A stretch of 64,000 bases of DNA from Acidobacteriaceae bacterium (lineage in GTDB: Bacteria; Acidobacteriota; Terriglobia; Terriglobales; Acidobacteriaceae). A program made the translations under genes and the position numbers. The stretch lies in assembly GCA_027306695.1 (NCBI GenBank), contig DAHUZH010000001.1:1-64000 (forward strand), given 5' to 3'. The notes under the pieces were generated by a model. The model saw only the letters and a list, made by a program, of their open reading frames with translations. It did no database searches and was not told the origin of the DNA. Below are positions 9,263 to 18,487 of this stretch, piece after piece (position 1 is the first letter of the stretch; each line of letters begins with the position of its first letter).

Positions 9263-10549
9263 TCAGTCGGGAAAAGTATTTAAGGACTCGCGCAATTCCT
9301 TGTGCGTTTGCGCATAGCTCTCCAGCGGAGTTCCCGACATGGCTGCGTCCCAAGCCTGATGCAGGCTCGCAACCCCGGCGGCTGGCCCGGAAGGATGCGC
9401 CAGGATGCCGCCGCCGCAGGCAAAGATCAGATCCGTCGAACCGAGCGCGCGGTACGTATCCGGCGCTTGCCGGGCTGACTGGCCGGAAGAAAAGACAGGC
9501 ATGATTTCGCAGCCGAATGCGGGCGGCGCAAACATCGGTGTGAGGCATGCACGCGCCGACGCGATGACAGAATCGTCCGCTTCGCAGAATTTATTCCTGA
9601 GTCCGTTGACGTGAGTGTGGTCGATTCCCGCCAACCTCCAGAATTTTTGATACGCCACAAAGCTCATCCCGATTGCAGGGCTGCGACTGAGCATGCCCCA
9701 CCCGTTGCGATGCCCGTGGATGGCAACCTTCGCATGTTTGCGAAGCAGCGTAAGCGCAGGCAGTCCGATGCTGTTCATACTGGCCATGGCGCAGGTCCCG
9801 CCTGCCGCGTAGACCCATTCCAGGCGCTCCAGCATCTCCTCCATTTCGCCCGTGATGTTGATGGCGTACATTACATTTTTTCCAGTGGAGGCGGCGTGTG
9901 CGGTGAGCGTTTCCATCACGGCATGGAGCCGGTCGCGAAATGGAGAATGAGGGCCGTTCGATTGCAATTCATCATCTTTAATGAAATCGATGCCAGCTTC
10001 GGCAAGACTGCGCGCCTGCTGTGCCGTCGCCTTGGGCGTCAGCCCCAGGCTCGGCTTCAGAATCGTTCCGATCACAGGGCGTCCATACACTCCGCACAAT
10101 CGGCGCGTACCCGGCACGCCAAACTGCGGACCCTGGTAGCGTTCGAGAAACCGAGAAGGCAGTTGCACGTCGAGAAGCTTCAACCCGGAGAATGGTTTAA
10201 GCTCGGAAAGGTTCCCGGCCACCGCCGCGAGCAGGTTCGGCAGCGAGGGGCCCATATTTTCCAGGGGCCAGGAGATCTCGACCTCGGCGCTGCGACGCAC
10301 TGGCGATTCCGAAACAGACTTTGGCACGCCCGACCCAGGCAGGGAGGGCCGATCGACAATTTCCAGTTCGGCGATTTCCTCCACGCGTGCGGCGTAACGC
10401 TCGCGCAGTTCGTCCGTCTCGCCGGGCACGCGAACGAAGGTGCCGGTCGACTGTTCCCCGGCCATCATCTCCGCAGCCTGCTGCAAGGGGAACGCCGTCT
10501 CGATCCAGTAGCGCGCGCGAATTCTGCTATCCACAATTTTGCCCGTCAA
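9263..10549 (-). CDS. RuBisCO-like protein (OiaX/OiaT-type candidate)
   Basis: This 428-residue protein has the RuBisCO large-subunit fold. The conserved lysine is K165 in GTILKPSLGL, and the carbamylation/metal site is complete: K191, D193 and E194 in FIKDDEL. Histidines follow in IHGHRNGWG (278, 280), a loop-6-like segment in HVNGLRNKF, and an ACGGGILAHPSGPAAG phosphate-binding stretch. The second lysine of the KPKxG motif is Ser, and there is no small-subunit gene, so carbon fixation is unlikely. With the adjacent DUF1537 kinase it matches RuBisCO-like enzymes that decarboxylate or cleave 3-oxo-isoapionate-4-phosphate in apiose/apionate catabolism. The fold is certain; the substrate is inferred. 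Confidence 0.88.
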   Translation of the reverse strand: MTGKIVDSRIRARYWIETAFPLQQAAEMMAGEQSTGTFVRVPGETDELRERYAARVEEIAELEIVDRPSLPGSGVPKSVSESPVRRSAEVEISWPLENMGPSLPNLLAAVAGNLSELKPFSGLKLLDVQLPSRFLERYQGPQFGVPGTRRLCGVYGRPVIGTILKPSLGLTPKATAQQARSLAEAGIDFIKDDELQSNGPHSPFRDRLHAVMETLTAHAASTGKNVMYAINITGEMEEMLERLEWVYAAGGTCAMASMNSIGLPALTLLRKHAKVAIHGHRNGWGMLSRSPAIGMSFVAYQKFWRLAGIDHTHVNGLRNKFCEADDSVIASARACLTPMFAPPAFGCEIMPVFSSGQSARQAPDTYRALGSTDLIFACGGGILAHPSGPAAGVASLHQAWDAAMSGTPLESYAQTHKELRESLNTFPD

Positions 10550-10563
10550 GTATCGGTTGCTCG

Positions 10564-12408
10564 TTAGGCATCGGTTTTCTGCAGATGGAAATAGGTGTTG
10601 TACCGCTCATTCTGAATTGTGTACCACGGTCGAAACTGCAAATTTGTCTGCGCCATTGGATACTCGAAAATACTCGATGAGCCAAGGAGCGGACGCAGTC
10701 CCTGCGGCAGACGGAGTGGCGTGCTGTACAGGTCAGCAGGAGGAGTTGCGGCGACATACATCAGTGGGCCGCGCATCAACGCTGCTGTCTCGGGATGCAG
10801 ATCGTCGACCGGCTCGGTGCGGAATGCGAAGGGCAATGTCACCTCCAGGACATCGTTGTTCTTCCATGTGCGATGGACAGCGGCAAACGTTCCTTTTTCC
10901 GCTCGAATGGAAATCGGCCCTCCATTCACAAAAATTTGCGGCGCCGCAGAGATCCATGCCGGGATGCGCACATAGAGCGTGAACTCGATTGGAGTGGGCG
11001 CAACGACGCGAAGCGCTGTCGAATCCCTATAAGGATACTCGGTCTGCTGGACTAGATGGATCGACGTCCCATTCATATTCCATCGCACTTCCGATGGAGT
11101 GAACAGGTTCACGTAGAGACCGTCCGCATCGTGGAAATAGATGTTCCGCGGATAATCGGCAACGCCCTGCACCAGCGTGCCGGAGCAGCACGGCCACTTC
11201 TGCGGGTAATATCCCTTCTGCGCCAGCGCGTGATAGTTGGAATAGTAAAAATAGTTTCCGTTGCCGTCGGTATCTTTTGCGCCCAGCAGCGTGTTGTAGA
11301 GCACGCGCTCCAATCCATCGCCATAGCGCGACTCGCCAGTAAAGCGCAATAGATAACGGGCCAGCTTCATCTGCGCATAGCATCCGCACGGAGTTTCAAA
11401 ATGGTCGGTGGTCGCGTTCAGGCTGTCATAGAGTTGGCCGGTATGGGGCTGCACGAATTTTTCTTTCGGCCCCCATCCGCCCGAAGCGTACTGCTGCGTG
11501 GCCACCAGCATGTCCCACGCATGCTGGATGGCCTCCAGATGTTGCGAATCACCCAACACAAGATAGGCCTTGGCGGCCGAGCTGAGCGCGATGACATGGC
11601 TGTACGCGTGTTCTCCGGGCAGTACATTCTGGCTCTGCGCCAAGGGTGCAAAAAACTCGGCATTCAGTAAGTATTTACGGGCCAGATCCAGATATTGCCG
11701 GTTGCCGGTCAGTGCGTAGGAATTGAACAGATTCTCCGGCAGGATATAAGTTTCGTCATAAGGGGCCTGCTTCGGACTCTTTGGGCCGCGATCATATCCG
11801 TGGTCTGGGATGTAAGGCAGAGCACCCTCGATGACGCGCGGTAAAAGCTCGCGCGCCTCCCGGACCCCGGCAAGGTTGTAGGCGTCGAGCAGGCCAATTT
11901 CGTATTTGTCCAGGATGTAGCACGGCCAGGTGGTCGAGGCAACTTTGCTGGCATACGGATAATTCTCCGGCCCGAGCGTCGCAGAGTATCCGCGAACCAG
12001 GGCGCGGACCTTCGCTGTAGCCGCCGGATCTCCCGTGCTGCGCGCATAACGCGACAGCCCAGAGATGTACTGTCCCAGCGAATGGCCCGGCACAAAACCG
12101 TTGGCGTCGTACCATCCGCCCATGTCCTGGCCCGGTGCGGGCAGTCCCGCGCGCTGCCGATAGACTTTCAATAGACGATCGTTGTCCAAGGCGAGATAGC
12201 TGGCATGCACCCGGTCGAACTGGTCCTTCAAGGGTCCGCCGGTGAGTTGTACATCGGCATAGTCGAAGGTGTGCAAACGCTCACGAGAGGAAGCTGTCTG
12301 GGCAGGAGACCCGAAGGCGCGAGAGATTTGTGCGGAAGCCGCCGTCGCCCCTGCTCCCAGGATGAAGTTGCGTCGGGAAATGCTCGCGAAACTGTATGTC
12401 CGTTTCAC
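10564..12408 (-). CDS. GH127 beta-L-arabinofuranosidase, Tat-exported
   Basis: The 614-residue protein opens with a twin-arginine signal (ISRRNFILGAGATAASA) and then the GH127 start FDYADVQLTGGPLKDQFDRV. Other family hallmarks are GHSLGQYISGLSRYARSTGD, the metal-site regions HFETPCGCYAQ and WPCCSGTLVQGV, the latter carrying the paired cysteines of which one is the nucleophile in GH127, and NIYFHDADGLYVNLF. It should remove terminal beta-L-arabinofuranose from plant glycans outside the cytoplasm. It lies just upstream of the RuBisCO-like gene on the same strand (14 bases) and diverges from a GH78 gene across an AT-rich region. Confidence 0.85.
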   Translation of the reverse strand: MKRTYSFASISRRNFILGAGATAASAQISRAFGSPAQTASSRERLHTFDYADVQLTGGPLKDQFDRVHASYLALDNDRLLKVYRQRAGLPAPGQDMGGWYDANGFVPGHSLGQYISGLSRYARSTGDPAATAKVRALVRGYSATLGPENYPYASKVASTTWPCYILDKYEIGLLDAYNLAGVREARELLPRVIEGALPYIPDHGYDRGPKSPKQAPYDETYILPENLFNSYALTGNRQYLDLARKYLLNAEFFAPLAQSQNVLPGEHAYSHVIALSSAAKAYLVLGDSQHLEAIQHAWDMLVATQQYASGGWGPKEKFVQPHTGQLYDSLNATTDHFETPCGCYAQMKLARYLLRFTGESRYGDGLERVLYNTLLGAKDTDGNGNYFYYSNYHALAQKGYYPQKWPCCSGTLVQGVADYPRNIYFHDADGLYVNLFTPSEVRWNMNGTSIHLVQQTEYPYRDSTALRVVAPTPIEFTLYVRIPAWISAAPQIFVNGGPISIRAEKGTFAAVHRTWKNNDVLEVTLPFAFRTEPVDDLHPETAALMRGPLMYVAATPPADLYSTPLRLPQGLRPLLGSSSIFEYPMAQTNLQFRPWYTIQNERYNTYFHLQKTDA

Positions 12409-12515
12409 AAATTGGCCTGCGACAGAAACTATTTCAAATATAAAAAACTATTTTATATTATGGATGGGTCATAATGGATGACGATCTAAGATCATTGCGA
12501 AACCCATCGGAGTGT

Positions 12516-15041
12516 ATGCAAAAAAGAATGTTCCTCGCACTCTTTCTGTTGCTCGGCTGGATGCCTGGCCCCCTGCGTGCGCAAAATGGCTTTCCAGACG
12601 GTCATCTGGACCCCACCCGTAACATTCCACAAACGGAGGCGCACAGTCCGCATGCTGGCCTGCCAGAAGAATATATATGGACGGCGGGAGATGCGGCTGC
12701 GCTGCATCCCCAGAATCATTATTCGTTCGCCCATCAGAATGAAAAGGCCGGGCCGCATTATTTTCGGGCGACATTTAAGGTCAAGGACGTTCCATCGGTC
12801 GCCACTTTATATGTAGCCGGGCCGCGCTCCGCCATCATGTTTGTGAACGGACGCAAGGTGGGTGAAGTGAGTAGCGACCTCACCTCGCCGCTCGGCATCC
12901 ATGTGTATACGACGGATGTAACGAAGGCCTTACGCGCGGGAAACAACACGATCGCATTGCAAGTGGTCCGAGGGACCGGAATTGTGAGCGTCGATCCGTC
13001 GCCTGTCGTTAAGCAGCAGACCTTCGGAGAAATTTTGGCGGTCAAGATTGTTCCAGCGGCAGCGGGAGTGTTTACCGCCCCGATTCTAATCAGCGATGGC
13101 AGTTGGAAGAGTCAGCTTGCTGCGCCCATGGGATGGGAACAGCCGTCCTTTGATGACAGTGCGTGGGACCCGGTGCAGACGTTAGGCCCGGTGGAAAGCT
13201 CCATCGATATGTTTCAGTGGAACGCGGATGCCGGCATGTATGACTGGCCCGGCTATGACGGCGCCTCATCTTTTCTGCGGCATTATTCGCTGCAACCGGA
13301 AACAGTGACGCACATCTTCCTAGGACGCAGTCATTTTGAAAACCTCGCCGCTCTGACAACGCCACGCAACTCGACAATGGAAATATCGGCGGAATTTACC
13401 GTGAAGCCTGCTACAAAACTTTTACCGGATGAGGAAGCTCCGAGCCTGCTGCTCGATTTTGGCCGGGAAGTTGCGGGCCGTGTGGAGCTGCAATTGGATT
13501 GCGATTGCGATGCGCTGGTCACGATCCAGTACGGCGAGTCGGAAGAAGAGGCGATTCTAGGCGGCGATTATCTGGGCATCAATCTGCTGCGCGTGCCCGC
13601 GTACGGGGTTGCGTATGGACCGAAAAGCGGCTTTCGCTATGTCAAGATTCGTTTTGTCGGCGGCGCGCCCCAGACCCGCTTCAAGGCCATTCAACTCGAT
13701 GGTATTGAATATCCCGTCGATTATGAGGGGTCATTCCAGTCTTCAGATCCACTGTTGAACAGAATCTGGGAGACCGGCGCGTACACCATGCATCTGTGCA
13801 TGCAGGATGATATTTGGGACGCCGTCAAACGAGACCGCGGGCGTTGGATTGGCGACCTGGATGTTGGCGGGCATGTCGTCAATGCAGTCTTCGCAGACCA
13901 TTTTCTGATGGAAGACACCATGACGCGCCTGATCGGGAAGGCCCCGGTCACGGACGATGTGAATGGGATACCCGGGTATTCCGCGCTTTGGGTCACTTCG
14001 CTGGCCGACTATTATCGCCATACGGGAAGCAAGAATTATCTGAGAAGAATGCATCCGCGTCTGGTTGAGCTATTGCGGTTTATGGATTCCGGCTTTGACA
14101 GCAAAAATCTTTTTGTCAATCCTGGAAAGAAGTGGCTCTTCGTCGATTGGTCGCCGGGGCTGTATGCGGACACTCCGGCAGCAAGACGTGCCACGGAAAT
14201 CGAATTCTATCGCGCCTATCGTGAAGGAGCGTATCTGCTGCGTGAAGTTGGCGACAATAGCACGGCGGAACACTATGAGCAGCGTGCAACGGCGTTGAAA
14301 ACCGCGACCGACAAATATCTCCTGGATCCAGCGACGCAGACGTATGGCATGCGCTGGCAGACCAATGCCATGGCGATTCTTTCCGGATTGGCAACGCCGG
14401 CACAGTATCCAGCGATCTGGAGCAAGGTTCTCTTCAGTGTAGGGCAGGAAGACCCTGACGCGCCCATCATTAGCCCCTATTACAACTACTATGTCGTGAC
14501 CGCGTTGGCGGAATCTGGTCACAGGCAGCAAGCACTGGATTGGATTCGGAAATACTGGGGCGGCATGCTGGCCGAAGGGGCCACGTCATTTTGGGAATCG
14601 TACGACCTGCGATGGCCAAAGAACCATTTCCATGAGTCGCTGCAGGCGGACGGCACCAGCGGATTTTATGTGAGCCTGGCGCATGGCTGGTCCAGCGGGC
14701 CAACCGCATGGCTGATGGAACAGGTGCTTGGCATTCAGCCGACGGGAGCAGGCTTCAGTAGTGTCACCATCCGCCCGGATCTGATCGATCTACAATGGGT
14801 GAAGGGAGCAGAGCCAACGCCGCATGGATTGATTGTGTTGGAGTTGAAGAAGCAGCAGGGAACCGCGATCATACTGGATATACCCGCTGGCGTGGATGCG
14901 CAAGTGCTGGTTCCCATCATGCAGTCATCGGCAAAGGTTTATGTGAACGGCGCGACGATGCGCTCGACTCTTGCGGAAAAGAACCAGCGCGCCAGCATTC
15001 ACTTGGACCGCGCAGGGCATTACACCATCGAAGCACACTGA
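12516..15041 (+). CDS. GH78 alpha-L-rhamnosidase, secreted (1)
   Basis: The ATG at 12516 is chosen because GGAG lies four bases upstream and it begins a signal peptide (MQKRMFLALFLLLGWMPGPLRA, cut near RA-QNG); an ATG at 12474 would only add an unlikely leader. The 841 residues comprise an N-terminal galactose-binding-like region with WRATFKVKD-type strands, a beta-sandwich, and the (alpha/alpha)6 barrel. The barrel carries the signature AVKRDRGRWIGDLDVGG with the general-acid region, then GATSFWESYD and SLAHGWSSGPTAWLMEQVLG, ending in a beta domain. The expected reaction is hydrolysis of terminal alpha-L-rhamnose from pectic chains or glycosides. Confidence 0.85.
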   Translation: MQKRMFLALFLLLGWMPGPLRAQNGFPDGHLDPTRNIPQTEAHSPHAGLPEEYIWTAGDAAALHPQNHYSFAHQNEKAGPHYFRATFKVKDVPSVATLYVAGPRSAIMFVNGRKVGEVSSDLTSPLGIHVYTTDVTKALRAGNNTIALQVVRGTGIVSVDPSPVVKQQTFGEILAVKIVPAAAGVFTAPILISDGSWKSQLAAPMGWEQPSFDDSAWDPVQTLGPVESSIDMFQWNADAGMYDWPGYDGASSFLRHYSLQPETVTHIFLGRSHFENLAALTTPRNSTMEISAEFTVKPATKLLPDEEAPSLLLDFGREVAGRVELQLDCDCDALVTIQYGESEEEAILGGDYLGINLLRVPAYGVAYGPKSGFRYVKIRFVGGAPQTRFKAIQLDGIEYPVDYEGSFQSSDPLLNRIWETGAYTMHLCMQDDIWDAVKRDRGRWIGDLDVGGHVVNAVFADHFLMEDTMTRLIGKAPVTDDVNGIPGYSALWVTSLADYYRHTGSKNYLRRMHPRLVELLRFMDSGFDSKNLFVNPGKKWLFVDWSPGLYADTPAARRATEIEFYRAYREGAYLLREVGDNSTAEHYEQRATALKTATDKYLLDPATQTYGMRWQTNAMAILSGLATPAQYPAIWSKVLFSVGQEDPDAPIISPYYNYYVVTALAESGHRQQALDWIRKYWGGMLAEGATSFWESYDLRWPKNHFHESLQADGTSGFYVSLAHGWSSGPTAWLMEQVLGIQPTGAGFSSVTIRPDLIDLQWVKGAEPTPHGLIVLELKKQQGTAIILDIPAGVDAQVLVPIMQSSAKVYVNGATMRSTLAEKNQRASIHLDRAGHYTIEAH

Positions 15042-15062
15042 CGGAACGGCGAGACGCCATTC

Positions 15063-16169
15063 TTACGTCCATGGCGTCGACCGTGCCACGGAGATGCCGC
15101 GCACTTCATGCGGCCATTTTCCAGAGACCGCGCAGTAGAAGTGATAGAGGCTGTCCTGGTGATAGACCAGCGATGGCTTGTGTGCAAAGGTTTCATCGAC
15201 GCTTCCATGCTGCCCAACGTCAATTATGATTTTGGCTACTTTGGTGAAGTGAAATGGATCCTTCCCAAGCGCTAACAGATCGCGCGCTTTGCCCTGGAAG
15301 TTGAAGCCGTAATAGAACATGGCCCACTGCTTTCCATTTCTATATACAGCCGGATCGCTGGCGAAGCGATCGTCCCAGCTACTGTTTCCTGGGCCATTCT
15401 GTAGGATTGGGTTTTTAGCATAGCGCTTCCAGGTTTTTAAGTCGGTGGACGTGGCGACGCCAGTCTGCTCATGCCAACCGCCTCCTTCCGCTTTAGGAAG
15501 GTTGTGTGTCTTTGCGTTGTAGAACAGATAGTAGGTGCCTCCGTCTTCGACAAGGCACGGTTTGTAAAGTCCGCCCTGCTCCCAGGCTGTTGCGTTCGGA
15601 TCGTTCGGGCGAAGGACCGGTTCGGCCAATTCCCAGTGCATTAGGTCCTTGCTCCAGCATAAGCCAATGACTGCAGGGCCAGCTTCGTATCCCGCGCTGG
15701 GATATGCGTGGTAAGCGCCGAGATAACGTCCGTGAATTTTCTTCAGGTTTCCCGGGGACTTCAGTTGGTTTTCGCGGACGATCCAGTTCATTGCTACGTT
15801 GTAGCGCGTGATGGAGGACTTGGGATCGCGATGCAGAATGCATCCTAGTTTTTTCCAATCCACCAGATTTTCTGAAGAAGCCAAGCCTGTCTGGTATCCC
15901 GTACTGTCATATCCCATATACGTCATATAAAATCGACCATTGGCGTGGAAGACAAACGGGCCATCCACAGACCGGCTATCGAATGCAGATGGATCTGTAG
16001 AGGCGGACAATACGAGTTTGCCGAATTTGTAAGGTGTCTCGTACGGCGAGGCATCTGTGGCAGGAAGGTCCTCCCCCAACATAGATGGCGGGTAGGACAA
16101 GGCAGTTCCAGCCAAAGAACAGGCCGCTGCTGCAAGAAAATCTCTGCGTGTGTGGTTCCGTACTTGCAT
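15063..16169 (-). CDS. Five-bladed beta-propeller glycosidase (GH43/GH130-like), Tat-exported
   Basis: A twin-arginine signal (HTRRDFLAAAACSLAGTALS) precedes a beta-propeller of about 330 residues. Blade repeats are visible as VDGPFVFHANGRFYMTYMGY, KPCLVEDGGTYYLFYNAK, FASDPAVYRNGKQWAMFYYG and HKPSLVYHQDSLYHFYCAV, each with the Asp/Glu-rich turns of GH43/GH32/GH130-type enzymes, and ASSENLVDWKKLG-type interblade strands. Which family it belongs to cannot be decided by eye. It is convergent with the first GH78 gene and sits in a run of secreted glycosidases, so it probably removes an arabinose-, xylose- or mannose-like residue from the same glycan. Confidence 0.7.
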   Translation of the reverse strand: MQVRNHTRRDFLAAAACSLAGTALSYPPSMLGEDLPATDASPYETPYKFGKLVLSASTDPSAFDSRSVDGPFVFHANGRFYMTYMGYDSTGYQTGLASSENLVDWKKLGCILHRDPKSSITRYNVAMNWIVRENQLKSPGNLKKIHGRYLGAYHAYPSAGYEAGPAVIGLCWSKDLMHWELAEPVLRPNDPNATAWEQGGLYKPCLVEDGGTYYLFYNAKTHNLPKAEGGGWHEQTGVATSTDLKTWKRYAKNPILQNGPGNSSWDDRFASDPAVYRNGKQWAMFYYGFNFQGKARDLLALGKDPFHFTKVAKIIIDVGQHGSVDETFAHKPSLVYHQDSLYHFYCAVSGKWPHEVRGISVARSTPWT

Positions 16170-16343
16170 AGGTTCGGTTCCTCCGTTCGGTCCAATCCAT
16201 CACTTCATGTAAAACAATTGCCACGCGCTGCATTGCGGGCGGTTCCTTCTGGCTATGGTTGCGCCGTCAAGAATTCGCGGTGCGCATCGATAGGCTCCTA
16301 TCCAGACAAACAAAGTTTTGCAAGCTTGCGTCAATCCGCAGAT

Positions 16344-18440
16344 TCAATGAGTGACGCTTGCCTGTTCCGATACTACGGCGACCCCTTCCGGGTCGAGATA
16401 AAGTGCTTCGACAGGTGGTCCAGCCACCAGCCAGTTCCGCATAGGTGAAGGAAGCGGAATTGTTACCGGTAGTTCTCCGTGATTGATAAAAATGAAGACC
16501 TGCGTGTTGCCTCGCTCACGCCGGCATACTTCAACATTGGCCGGCACAGCTCCAAATGCGGGCCGTACATGCGCTCCGGCGACCATCCATTGCACGGCAT
16601 CGTGCATCAGAGACGCATCGAGAATAGTTCCCAGATAAGCGATTTTTCCTTTGCCAAAATTTTGAACAACCATTGCCGGATGACCATCTAGCCAGCCATT
16701 ACTCTTTTCGTAACTCAGTAGGACGCGCACATCCTTTGCGTGAATGGACAGTGGCTCGGCCCAGATACTGGCGCGTCCTTGCCCCCAAATCCCGCGGACC
16801 GGTACGCTATTTTCCAGAGCATAGTATTGCGAAACACGCCCCCCCAGGTCGGCGGCCAGCGGTCCGGGCTGACGTTCTATGTTGAGCGCGTCGTAGCCAT
16901 TCTTCATGCCGGATCGGGGACCCAATACAAGATGACCGCCGTGGCGCACGTAATTTCGCAGGTGGTTCGCGAGATCCTGCGAAATGACATTCAGGCTGGG
17001 AGCAACCACCAGCTTGTATTGGTCCAGCGGCGCGTCTGCGCTGATGATATCGACGGATTGCGTGAGGTCACGGAGCGGACGATAGTAGTCGAGCAGCACC
17101 TGGAGTTGATCGTAGTCGCGAGTGTGACGTTGGAAATCGATTGCCCAACGGCTGTCATACGTGTAAAGAATGGCAACCTGAGAGACAGGCCGCGTTCCTT
17201 GCAATACAGGCGCAGCAAGCGCAAATTCGCGACCTATCTGTTGAATCTCGGAATAGATCGGCAATGGGCCGCCATCGGGGCCGACGATTGCGCCGTGGTA
17301 TTCCTCTTGTCCGTTGAGTGCGTCGCGCCATTGCCAGTACAACACTGCGTCGGCCCCATGCCCGATGGCCTCCCAGGCCATGGCCCGCGTTTCTCCTTTG
17401 TCCAAGCTGTTATTGACCGGCGCCCAATTGACTGAGCCGGGCTGCATCTCCATGACCCAGAAATTCTTGCGTTTCCATCCACGCACAAAGTCATGCATGG
17501 CGCCGTTTCTATAAGGATGAAGATGGCCTTCTCCCACGTAATCGTCCCAGGATGCGAGGTCGAGGTCTTCTGAGATCTTGTAATGGTCGAAATTCGCGGA
17601 CCATCCCAGTCCGCCGAGATTGGTCGTGATGAACTGCTGCGGGTCGGCATACTGCCGTATCGCATCGATCTGGTTGCGTTGGAAAGAGCGCCATGTGTCG
17701 CTGACGAAATGGCGATGCTCCAACATCAGTCCTGGATTCTCCGGGCCTGCGGAAAGTGGAATCTGGTTCCAGTTCGTATACATTTGGCTCCAGTAGGCCG
17801 TGGTCCAGTTGGCATTCAGTGCATCGAGTGTTTTGTAACGCTGCTGGAGCCATTGCTGGAACATCCGCTGCGTCTCTGCGTCGAAGGACTCGTCCGTATA
17901 TTCATTGCCAATTTGCCATCCGATTACATCTGGATCGTGGCCGAATCGCAGTGCAAGCTGGCGAACAATCCGCCGGCTGAGTTCGCGGTACTTGGGATTG
18001 CTATAGGAAAACTGCCGTCGTCCACCATGCTGGGCGCGTATGCCTTGCGCATCCACGCGTAGAGTCTCGGGGTATTTTTGCGTCAACCAGGCGGGAGGCG
18101 CATCCGTAGGCGTGCCGATCACAATCAAGATATGGTGTCGTTCTGCATCGCGGATGGCGCGCTCCATCCAGTCCAGGTGGTATTGTCCTTCGGCTGGCTC
18201 CAGTCTGCTCCATGCAAATTCCCCGATGCGGGCCACACGAATGTTGGCGGCTTCCATCAACGCGAGATCTCGATTCCATCGCCGCTCCGGCCACTGTTCG
18301 GGATACCATGCCGCTCCCAGCAATAACGGAGGCACAGGGTTGGCACTCGATGGCTTGCTGGCGACACAAAAATTCCAGGAGAGCAACAGCACCGATGCAA
18401 ATAGCGCCAAGGCCCGGCGATGTCGAGACCACTTCCGCAT
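16344..18440 (-). CDS. GH42 beta-galactosidase, secreted
   Basis: The ATG at 18440 is preferred: it follows AGGAAA and begins a signal-like stretch (RRALALFASVLLLSWNFCVA). An in-frame TTG at 18491 overlaps the fucosidase stop and is an alternative. The 698-residue product shows GH42 order: LLLGAAWYPEQWPERRWNRDL, then acid/base Glu180 in GWQIGNEYTDESF and nucleophile Glu331 in NFWVMEMQPG, then a trimerisation-like domain and a C-terminal beta domain. A signal peptide is uncommon in GH42, which is usually cytoplasmic, so periplasmic or secreted action on pectic galactan side chains is suggested. It is downstream of and probably co-transcribed with the GH29 gene. Confidence 0.87.
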   Translation of the reverse strand: MRKWSRHRRALALFASVLLLSWNFCVASKPSSANPVPPLLLGAAWYPEQWPERRWNRDLALMEAANIRVARIGEFAWSRLEPAEGQYHLDWMERAIRDAERHHILIVIGTPTDAPPAWLTQKYPETLRVDAQGIRAQHGGRRQFSYSNPKYRELSRRIVRQLALRFGHDPDVIGWQIGNEYTDESFDAETQRMFQQWLQQRYKTLDALNANWTTAYWSQMYTNWNQIPLSAGPENPGLMLEHRHFVSDTWRSFQRNQIDAIRQYADPQQFITTNLGGLGWSANFDHYKISEDLDLASWDDYVGEGHLHPYRNGAMHDFVRGWKRKNFWVMEMQPGSVNWAPVNNSLDKGETRAMAWEAIGHGADAVLYWQWRDALNGQEEYHGAIVGPDGGPLPIYSEIQQIGREFALAAPVLQGTRPVSQVAILYTYDSRWAIDFQRHTRDYDQLQVLLDYYRPLRDLTQSVDIISADAPLDQYKLVVAPSLNVISQDLANHLRNYVRHGGHLVLGPRSGMKNGYDALNIERQPGPLAADLGGRVSQYYALENSVPVRGIWGQGRASIWAEPLSIHAKDVRVLLSYEKSNGWLDGHPAMVVQNFGKGKIAYLGTILDASLMHDAVQWMVAGAHVRPAFGAVPANVEVCRRERGNTQVFIFINHGELPVTIPLPSPMRNWLVAGPPVEALYLDPEGVAVVSEQASVTH

Positions 18441-18487
18441 TTTCCTGGAAACCTCCAAAGCAGCGAACACCTTTTCAGCTATGCAAC

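Noticed and set aside
9263-10549. Reading the gene as a carbon-fixing RuBisCO
   Set aside because: No small subunit, carboxysome or phosphoribulokinase genes, and the KPKxG lysine is replaced; it is a RuBisCO-like protein.
9611-10567. Long forward-strand open frame (318 codons) opposite the RuBisCO-like gene
   Set aside because: It is the antisense shadow of a gene with complete family motifs; its translation is Arg/His-rich without any recognisable domain.
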